From Nematostella vectensis (Eukaryota > Cnidaria > Anthozoa > Actiniaria > Edwardsiidae), in the NCBI RefSeq assembly GCF_932526225.1, contig NC_064046.1:7491219-7551218 (forward strand): a stretch of 60,000 nt of DNA, read 5' to 3'. The notes beneath the pieces are model-generated. The model was given only the letters and a program-made list of their open reading frames with translations, did not search any database and had not been told where the DNA came from. Both the position numbers and the translations under genes were made by a program. Each line of letters begins with the position of its first letter. The first letter of the stretch is position 1. Shown here in pieces: positions 53,201-60,000 of this stretch.

Positions 53201-55804
53201 TAAGAGCCTGATTGTATTGTTATATTTATTGTAGCTAGGGTAGTGTAACAGCCTCATGATTGTATTGTTATATTTATTGTAGCTAGGGTAGTGTAAGAGC
53301 ATGATTGTATAGTTATATTTATTGTAGCTAGGGTAGTGTAAGAGCCTTATGATTGTATTGTTATATTTATTGTAGCTAGGGTAGTGTAAGAGCCTCATGA
53401 TTGTATTGTTATATTTATTGTAGCTAGGGTAGTGTAAGAGCCTTATGATTGTATTGTTATATTTATTGTAGCTAGGGTAGTGTAAGAGCATGATTGTATT
53501 GTTATATTTATTGTAGCTAGGGTAGTGTAAGGGCCTTATGATTGTATTGTTATATTTGTTGTAGCTAGGGTAGTGTAAGAGCATGATTGTATTGTTATAT
53601 TTATTGTAGCTAGGGTAGTGTAAGAGCCTTATGATTGTATTGTTATATTTATTGTAGCTAGGGTAGTGTAAGAGCCTTATTATTGTATTGTTATATTTAT
53701 TGTAGCTGGGGTAGTGTAAGAGCCTTATGATTGTATTGTTATATTTATTGTAGCTAGGGTAGTGTAAGAGCATGATTGTATTGTCATATTTATTGTAGCT
53801 AGGGTAGTGTAAGGGCCTTATTATTGTATTGTTATATTTGTTGTAGCTAGGGTAGTGTAAGGGCCTTATGATTGTATTGTTATATTTATTGTAGCTAGGG
53901 TAGTGTAAGAGCCTCATGATTGTATTGTTATATTTATTGTAGCTGGGGTAGTGTAAGAGCCTTATTATTGTATTGTTATATTTATTGTAGCTAGGGTAGT
54001 GTAAGAGCCTTATGATTGTATTGTTATATTTATTGTAGCTAGGGTAGTGTAAGAGCATGATTGTATTGTTATATTATTTATTGTAGCTAGGGTAGTGTAA
54101 GAGCCTCATGATTGTGTTGTTATATTATTTATTGTAGCTAGGGTAGTGTAAGAGCCTTATGATTGTATTGTTATATTTATTGTAGCTAGGGTAGTGTAAG
54201 AGCCTCATGATTGTATTGTTATATTTATTGTAGCTGGGGTAGTGTAAGAGCCTTATTATTGTATTGTTATATTTATTGTAGCTAGGGTAGTGTAAGAGCC
54301 TTATGATTGTATTGTTATATTTATTGTAGCTAGGGTAGTGTAAGACCCTCATGATTGTATTGTTATATTTATTGTAGCTAGGGTAGTGTAAGAGCCTCAT
54401 GATTGTATTGTTATATTTATTGTAGCTAGGGTAGTGTAAGGGCCTTATGATTCTATTGTTATATTTATTGTAGCTAGGGTAGTGTAAGAGCCTTATGATT
54501 GTATTGTTATATTTATTGTAGCTAGGGTAGTGTAAGACCCTCATGATTGTATTGTTATATTTATTGTAGCTAGGGTAGTGTAAGAGCCTGATTGTATTGT
54601 TATATTTATTGTAGCTAGGGTAGTGTAAGACCCTCATGATTGTATTGTTATATTTATTGTAGCTAGGGTAGTGTAAGAGCCTGATTGTATTGTTATATTT
54701 ATTGTAGCTAGGGTAGTGTAAGAGCACGATTGTATTGTTACATTTATTGTAGCTAGGGTAGTGTAAGAGCCTGATTGTATTGTTATATTTATTGTAGCTA
54801 GGGTAGTGTAAGAGCCTTAAGATTGTATTGTTATATTTATTGTAGCTAGGGTAGTGTAAGAGCACGATTGTATTGTTATATTTATTGTAGCTAGGGTAGT
54901 GTAAGAGCCTGATTGTATTGCAGTTATATTTATTGTAGCTAGGGTAGTGTAAGAGCCTGATTGTATTGTTATATTTGTTGTAGCTAAGGTAGTGTAAGAG
55001 CCTTAAGATTGTATTGTCATATTTATTGTAGCTAGGGTAGTGTAAGAGCCTGATTGTATTGTTATATCTATTGTAGCTAGGGTAGTGTAAGAGCCTGATT
55101 GTATTGTTATATCTATTGTAGCTAGGGTAGTGTAAGAGCCTGATTGAATTGTTATATTTGTTGTAGCTAAGGTAGTGTAAGAGCCTTAAGATTGTATTGT
55201 TATATTTATTGTAGCTAGGGTAGTGTAAGAGCCTTATGATTGTATTGTTATATTTATTGTAGCTAGGGTAGTGTAAGAGCCTGATTGTATAGTTATATTT
55301 ATTGTAGCTAGGGTAGTGTAAGAGCCTGATTGTATTGTTATATCTATTGTAGCTAGGGTAGTGTAAGAGCCTTAAGATTGTATTGTCATATTTATTGTAG
55401 CTAGGGTAGTGTAAGAGCCTGATTGTATTGTTATATTTATTGTAGCTAGGGTAGTGTAAGAGCCTTAAGATTGTATTGTCATATTTATTGTAGCTAGGGT
55501 AGTGTAAGAGCCTGATTGTATTGTTATATCTATTGTAGCTAGGGTAGTGTAAGAGCCTGATTGTATTGTTATATCTATTGTAGCTAGGGTAGTGTAAGAG
55601 CCTGATTGTATTGTTATATCTATTGTAGCTAGGGTAGTGTAAGAGGCATGATTGTATTGTTATATCTATTGTAGCTAGGGTAGTGTAAGAGCCTAGCTCA
55701 CCTGTACTCTGCCACGCCCCCAGCATGCTTCCTCATCGCTGTATTTGAGCTCATTCCATAAAATATCTTGTATTTTTTTCCATCTCTCTCAATAATTTCG
55801 CCTC
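32033..55804 (-). CDS. GMPR: GMP reductase, last two exons (partial gene)
   Basis: GMP reductase converts GMP to IMP with NADPH in cytosolic purine salvage. Two exons are in the window: 55804-55702 (penultimate) and 32213-32033 (terminal), joined AG + A in phase 2. The first encodes [19 protein letters not shown] then [14 protein letters not shown]. The second encodes [38 protein letters not shown] and [12 protein letters not shown], ending LNQVFS and TGA. This matches the C-terminal part of animal GMPR/GMPR2, including the YR[10 protein letters not shown] and GG-x-RS-x-CTYVGA motifs conserved with IMP dehydrogenase relatives. No frame damage is seen. Earlier exons, with the active-site Cys, are not in the window and should lie to the right. 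The intron between the exons is 23,488 bp. The gene is convergent with DPM1. Confidence 0.95.
32214..32666 (-). other. unique 3' part of the GMPR last intron
   Basis: About 450 bp of AT-rich, non-repetitive sequence between the giant array and the terminal-exon acceptor. It should contain the working branch point and pyrimidine tract. Confidence 0.6.
32667..55694 (-). repeat. giant 45/48-bp minisatellite, about 490 copies, GMPR last intron
   Basis: In the gene-sense (minus) direction the unit is CTCTTACACTACCCTAGCTA, CAATAAATATAACAATACA and ATCATAAGG; the last part varies by 3 bp (48 or 45 bp). Rarer units carry an extra 3 bp (TATTATTTATTG on the plus strand), which breaks the spurious [16 protein letters not shown] frames. 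Most units contain AATAAA in gene sense. Higher-order duplications exist: near-identical runs of units begin at about 40225, 42637 and 45052 (about 2.41 kb apart), and blocks around 45.3-46.5 kb recur at 51.7-54.1 kb. The array starts about 7 bp after the donor at 55701. Confidence 0.98.
55702..55804 (-). CDS. GMPR: GMPR penultimate exon
   Basis: Minus-strand acceptor CTCTTTTGCAG before 55804; donor TACAG|GTGAGC at 55701. The exon is 103 nt, enters in phase 1 and exits in phase 2. It encodes [19 protein letters not shown] and [14 protein letters not shown]. Confidence 0.95.
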
Positions 55805-56749
55805 CTGCAAAAGAGCGATAACAGAATTGTAATCTCTTTAACAAGTGAGGTAATTCTTACACAAGTCACGAAAACCCTTTAAACAGTGATCAATTCTAAA
55901 CTGGAAAAAAAACCTATTAAGTGGAAACATCTTAGGGTCCTGACCCCGTACGCAGTTCTGCTCAAGGTTAAACCAATCAGCTATCGAGCTATGATTTGGG
56001 GTTTGCACGGCGCAGATCTGCGCGGTTTGAGCCAATCAGACGTTATAGATCTCGGTGACATCAAGGAGGTGTTGACATACAATAACCAGACTACTCTGTA
56101 TGGCATAAATATCTGGTTATTACATGTCAACAGGGGTAAAGCCTTTGTTAATTCTCAAACAAAAGGTAAAACAAAACCTCTGAAAGTCTGAACGAAAACA
56201 TCTTCCTTTGACTAAATACAATAAGCTAAAAAGGAGCGACATTATTTTCACAGGTCCTCTTTTATTATTATAGTTTCTCAAATTGATACTTTTTGTGTTT
56301 GATATGTGTATTATTTTTAGCTTACTTGAAGGGTGCTAATTTGGCGGGATTGTTTTGGCGCGTTAAGAACAGTGTTCTCAAATACTGGAACTTCCTTCGT
56401 GTATCTCCTCCTTAGAGTTAATCGATTAACTCCAATATAATGCCTTCCTTATTTTCGGAGTTTATGATATTTCTTTGAATACCTTGTATCCCAGAAGAGT
56501 CCTTGCGTTATTTTCCAATTTCAACTGGAAGCTTGGCAAGCCTTAATCGGCCACGGCGGACTTGTTACTTTGCTTTCGTTGTAAATGCGTATGCAACCAT
56601 ACAAATATCCATCTTTGGTCGCTTAATAGTAAACTCGGAATGATCAAGCCGGCTATAACGCGAGGCAACGCGAGTTGGAGTGCTTATCATTGCAAGTGGT
56701 CACAAGACACAAAGCGCAGTCCTGCGCTTGCATTAGCCAATAATGATAC
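55805..56749. promoter_or_regulatory. region with CCAAT boxes and an E2F-like site
   Basis: CCAATCAG occurs at about 55974 and 56032, flanking GCGCAGATCTGCGC, and TTTGGCGGGA lies at about 56340 followed by TTTTGGCGCG. The cluster looks like a proximal promoter of a plus-strand gene. No first exon could be defined, so assignment to the gene ending at 59717 is speculation. The region otherwise lies in a GMPR intron and has no convincing coding segment. Confidence 0.3.
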
Positions 56750-58815
56750 AATTATTCACTTCCTTTAGCGCAGGACTGCTCATGTATCAGCGAATCCCGT
56801 ATTTAGCGTGATATCGGAACCCACGTGAACTGCTACCTAGCGCCTGGTTAATTAACCTGGTTAATCTACTCGGCTTAGTTTCGTATTTTAACTCAAACAT
56901 ATTGATTAAAAATAAACTTCTCACTATATCCAGAGTACTTTTCAATTATCTGTTAAGGACTCGCTTACTTTGAGAAATTTCGGGCTCGTTATGAAAGTAA
57001 CGCGAAACGGCAAAACTTGAGCGCAGCCCTGCGCTCGCATTAGCCAATAATGATACAATTATTCACTTCCTGTTGCGCAGGACTGCTCATGTATCAGCGA
57101 ATCCCGTATTTAGCGTGATATCGGAACCCATGTGAACTTCTACCTAGCGCAGAGCAGCTTATGCCCTTGTACCTGCCACTTGGTTAATCTACTCTGCTTA
57201 GTTTCGTATTTTCAATCAAACATGTTGTTTTAAAGTAAACATGTCTATAGTTATGAAAGTGATGCGAAACGGGAAAACTTGTGAGTTAATTACGAGTTTC
57301 GCGCACGACTGCACCGTTTTGTGCTTATCTTTCAAGATATTTTTTACTTCACTGTTAGCAAAGCGGCTGTTATCTTATCAAATCAAAAATAACAATAGTA
57401 TGATAAAGCCGGCTATAACGTGAAGCAACGCGAGTTGGAGTGCTTATCATTGCAAGTGGTCACAAGACACAAAGCGCAGTCCTGCTCTTGCATTAGCCAA
57501 TAATGATACAATTATTCACTTCCTTTAGCGCAGGACTGCTCATGTATCAGCGAATCCCGTATTTAGCGTAACATCGGAACATATTGATTAAAAATAAACG
57601 TGTCACTATATCCAGAGTACTTCTCAATTATCTGTTAAGTACTCGCTTATTTTGAGAAATTTCGGGCTCGTTATGAAAGTAACGCGAAACGGCAAAACTT
57701 GAGCGCGGCCCTGCGCTCGCATTAGCCAATAATTATACAAGTATTCACTTCCTTTAGCGCAGGACTGCTCATGTATCAGCGAATCCCGTATTTAGCGTGA
57801 TATCGGAACCCACGTGAACTGCTACCTAGCGCCTGGTTAATTAACCTGGTTAATCTACTCGGCTTAGTTTCGTATTTTAACTCAAACATATTGATTAAAA
57901 ATAAACTTCTCACTACATCCAGAGTACTTTTCAATTATCTGTTAAGGACTCGCTTATTTTGAGAAATTTCGGGCTCGTTATGAAAGTAACGCGAAACGGC
58001 AAAACTTGAGCGCAGCCCTGCGCTCGCATTAGCCAATAATGATACAATTATTCACTTCCTGTTGCGCAGGACTGCTCATGTATCAGCGAATCCCGTATTT
58101 AGCGTGATATCGGAACCCATGTGAACTTCTACCTAGCGCAGAGCAGCTTATGCCCTTGTACCTGCCACTTGGTTAATCTACTCTGCTTAGTTTCGTATTT
58201 TCAATCAAACATGTTGTTTAAAAGTAAACATGTCTATAGTTATGAAAGTGATGCGAAACGGGAAAACTTGTGAGTTAATTACGAGTTTCGCGCACGACTG
58301 CGCCGTTTTGTGCTTATCTTTCAAGATATTTTTTACTTCACTGTTAGCAAAGCGGCCGTTATCTTATCAAATCAAAAATAACAATAGTATGGTAAAGCCG
58401 GCTATAACGTGAAGCAACGCGAGTTGGAGTGCTTATCATTGCAAGTGGTCACAAGACACAAAGCGCAGTCCTGCTCTTGCATTAGCCAATAATGATACAA
58501 TTATTCACTTCCTTTAGCGCAGGACTGCTCATGTATCAGCGAATCCCGTATTTAGCGTAACATCGGAACATATTGATTAAAAATAAACGTGTCACTATAT
58601 CCAGAGTACTTCTCAATTATCTGTTAAGTACTCGCTTATTTTGAGAAATTTCGGGCTCGTTATGAAAGTAACGCGAAACGGCAAAACTTGAGCGCGGCCC
58701 TGCGCTCGCATTAGCCAATAATTATACAATTATTCACTTCCTTTAGCGCAGGACTGCTCATGTATCAGCGAATCCCGTATTTAGCGTGATATCGGAACCC
58801 ACGTGAACTGGTAAC
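56713..58815. repeat. seven copies of a 115-bp hairpin-forming element
   Basis: Copies start near 56713, 57020, 57473, 57702, 58010, 58462 and 58691. Each has GCGCAGTCCTGCGC (or GCGCAGCCCTGCGC) followed about 45 bp later by the near-inverse GCGCAGGACTGC, then TATCAGCGAATCCCGTATTT. Between the arms is TTAGCCAATAATGATACAAT, which includes a CCAAT word. The element is nested within the 989-bp duplication. Confidence 0.85.
56750..58815. repeat. 989-bp tandem duplication, about two copies
   Basis: TCTACTCGGCTTAG recurs at 56865 and 57854, GCCGGCTATAACGTGAAGCA at about 57405 and 58394, and ATGTCTATAGTTATGAAAGT at 57241 and 58230, all 989 bp apart. Copies differ by few substitutions. The 60-codon frames starting at 57241 and 58230 are the same sequence twice and show no family features. 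Confidence 0.93.
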
Positions 58816-59062
58816 AGAGACGTGGTTCTTAGCGCAGAGCAGAATTTTACGTGTGTTGCTACTTTGGTCTTGGGACTACACATCTCAATGTTAACCAGAG
58901 TGAAGTTAGTTCCTTATTCGCAGTTCCCTTTTCGTCTGTTTCCTTATTCGCTCAGTTCCTTATTCAAATCCGTGGGGGGGGGGGGGGTACTTACATGATA
59001 CCTTTTAATTCGAGTTGAAACAGTATTTAGGCATAACAGTTTATTCAGAACAAGTCCAACAG

Positions 59063-59329
59063 CATTTTCGTCGGGTAAATTTGGATGCTTTAACGTGCTC
59101 GCTGCTCGAAGCTTGGTGGGAGTCCTTCATTCAGAACGAACGACACAAGTGGCAATGTTGGGAGGCAATGACTGATGAAGAATACCAGGAAGCTGGCGCT
59201 CTTGCATTCGACATCAGCAATTTGAAATACAAGGAGCCTCCCCCAAAACAGGAAGAAGAAGACGACCGGATAAATCAGGCAGAGGAAGCAATATTGAGAC
59301 AGATGAACAAGGAACTAAAATTTGCTGGG
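59063..59329 (+). CDS. penultimate exon of an unrecognised gene
   Basis: An open segment follows an AG at 59061-59062 and ends in phase 0 at GCTGGG|GTAATT. It encodes HFRRVNLDALTCSLLEAWWE, then SFIQNERHKWQCWEAMTDEE, a YKEPPPKQEEEDDRINQAEE acidic stretch and a short helical end (AILRQMNKELKFAG). The composition (Trp-rich amphipathic part, then an acidic coiled-coil-like part) looks like a real protein. The acceptor's pyrimidine tract is poor, so the frame may begin elsewhere, for example at the ATG at 59015. I do not recognise the family. It lies opposite to, and presumably inside, a GMPR intron. Confidence 0.5.
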
Positions 59330-59651
59330 GTAATTATGAAACTTCACTTATTTAGTGGAAACTAGCTCTCACAATTCCTGATTTGATTGGTTACGCTGTT
59401 GGGTATATATAACAACATTAGAATTTTAGTTTTCTGTGAGTCTCTAGATGGTCACCTAGAGAACGAGAATGGTGATCTAACAATTTTAGCATACATATAG
59501 TTTTGACAAGAGCGCGAGGTGTACGGTTAATACGCTTAGGTCTTCGTCCTTAAACTCGAATGATTAGAGTCGACTAGATGAGCATATCAGATTTTGATTA
59601 CCGTTATAGTTTAATAATTTGTATAAAGTTCTTATATTTTTTGTCAAACAG

Positions 59652-59717
59652 GTCAAATCAACAAATGCCCCTCCAAAGAAGCCTAAAAGAAGAAAGCTTA
59701 ATAAAGAAAACAAATGA
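59652..59717 (+). CDS. terminal exon with basic, NLS-like tail
   Basis: After a TTGTCAAACAG acceptor the frame VKSTNAPPKKPKRRKLNKEN then K and TGA continues in phase 0 from the exon ending at 59329. PPKKPKRRK resembles a monopartite nuclear localisation signal. The intron between is 322 bp. The phase match and complementary composition (acidic then basic) support the pair; the product is unidentified. Confidence 0.5.
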   Translation, partial: VKSTNAPPKKPKRRKLNKENK

Positions 59718-60000
59718 ATGGTGTACGCCGATCTGGAGCTTAGTGGAGAGGACGCTTGTTGGAGTTTATTACTACCGATTGCAGTGTCAAAATGTACCCT
59801 TTGGATTGCCGGAGTAGACCAATTTATAGCGTAGCCAGAAACCCCATAGGTATAGAGAAATGGTATATAACTTTGAGACTGAGTTTTTTGGATCCCTGTG
59901 GTTTTGCATCGTCTGCCTGCCCGCGAAGCTGATAACCACGCTTTGCTGACACGGTCGCCTTCACAGAGCAGTGCTGCGCTGAGATTGGTTTGTCGGCATT
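59718..60000 (+). other. downstream region with a possible dispersed-repeat fragment
   Basis: CCATAGGTATAGAGAAATGG then TATATAACTTTGAGAC at about 59849 onward resembles CCATAGGCATGGAAATATGG at 13382 and the GC-rich sequence after it. This suggests a family of dispersed elements; no ends or coding segment can be defined. Confidence 0.3.

Noticed and set aside
32675-55726. Many long minus-strand frames of [16 protein letters not shown] repeats (up to 1037 codons)
   Set aside because: They lie inside the GMPR intron on the same strand, are broken by 3-bp variants containing TAA, and stay open only because the unit is 45 or 48 bp without a stop in that frame.
55886-56191. 101-codon plus-strand frame next to the GMPR exon
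   Set aside because: Composition is unremarkable, no domain is recognised, and it overlaps CCAAT-box sequence; not supported as coding.
57241-58412. Two identical 60-codon frames as a duplicated small gene
   Set aside because: Identity is explained by the 989-bp tandem duplication; no start context, domain or splice evidence.

Overview
This is eukaryotic, animal-type DNA: intron-rich genes with GT/AG splice sites, AATAAA signals, no ribosome binding sites or operons, and a moderately AT-rich base composition. A secreted protein of the type annotated in corals and sea anemones as 'skeletal organic matrix protein 5-like' points to an anthozoan cnidarian. The species cannot be fixed from the sequence alone. 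Roughly two thirds of the window is tandem repeat, in about a dozen unrelated families, nearly all inside introns.

Layout. 1-7036: the 3' part of an unrecognised minus-strand gene. Its exon at 1-3749 is made of about 150 copies of a 24-bp unit read as PSGTITDT; a 33-bp minisatellite (3833-6990) fills the intron before it. 7352-10477: a plus-strand, three-exon gene for a small secreted protein with a fibrinogen-like N-terminal motif. Its first intron is about 20 copies of a 74-bp unit carrying the exon end and 5' splice site. 11407-27844: a complete nine-exon DPM1 (catalytic subunit of dolichol-phosphate mannose synthase), predicted 238 residues. Introns 5 to 8 each contain a different minisatellite (35, 25, 29 and 58 bp) and intron 4 holds a MITE. 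27845-32000: the DPM1 3' UTR with four identical 79-bp repeats, a second copy of a TIR element, further minisatellites and one doubtful membrane-segment exon. 32033-55804: the last two exons of a minus-strand GMP reductase gene (GMPR), convergent with DPM1. They are separated by a 23.5-kb intron, about 23 kb of which is a 45/48-bp minisatellite (near 490 copies). 55805-60000: promoter-like motifs, a 989-bp tandem duplication built on a 115-bp hairpin-forming element, and the last two exons of an unrecognised plus-strand gene with a basic C-terminus.

DPM1 and GMPR are housekeeping genes (ER mannosyl-donor synthesis and purine salvage) and the gene products are not expected to act together. What links the window is repeat behaviour. 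Several arrays start at, or contain copies of, a 5' splice site (7562, 25230, 55702, probably 6983, and 19420 by adjacency). Arrays in DPM1 introns 6 and 8 repeat a 3'-splice-site-like motif. The GMPR array repeats AATAAA on the transcribed-sense strand hundreds of times. No prokaryotic system, CRISPR array, rRNA or tRNA was seen.
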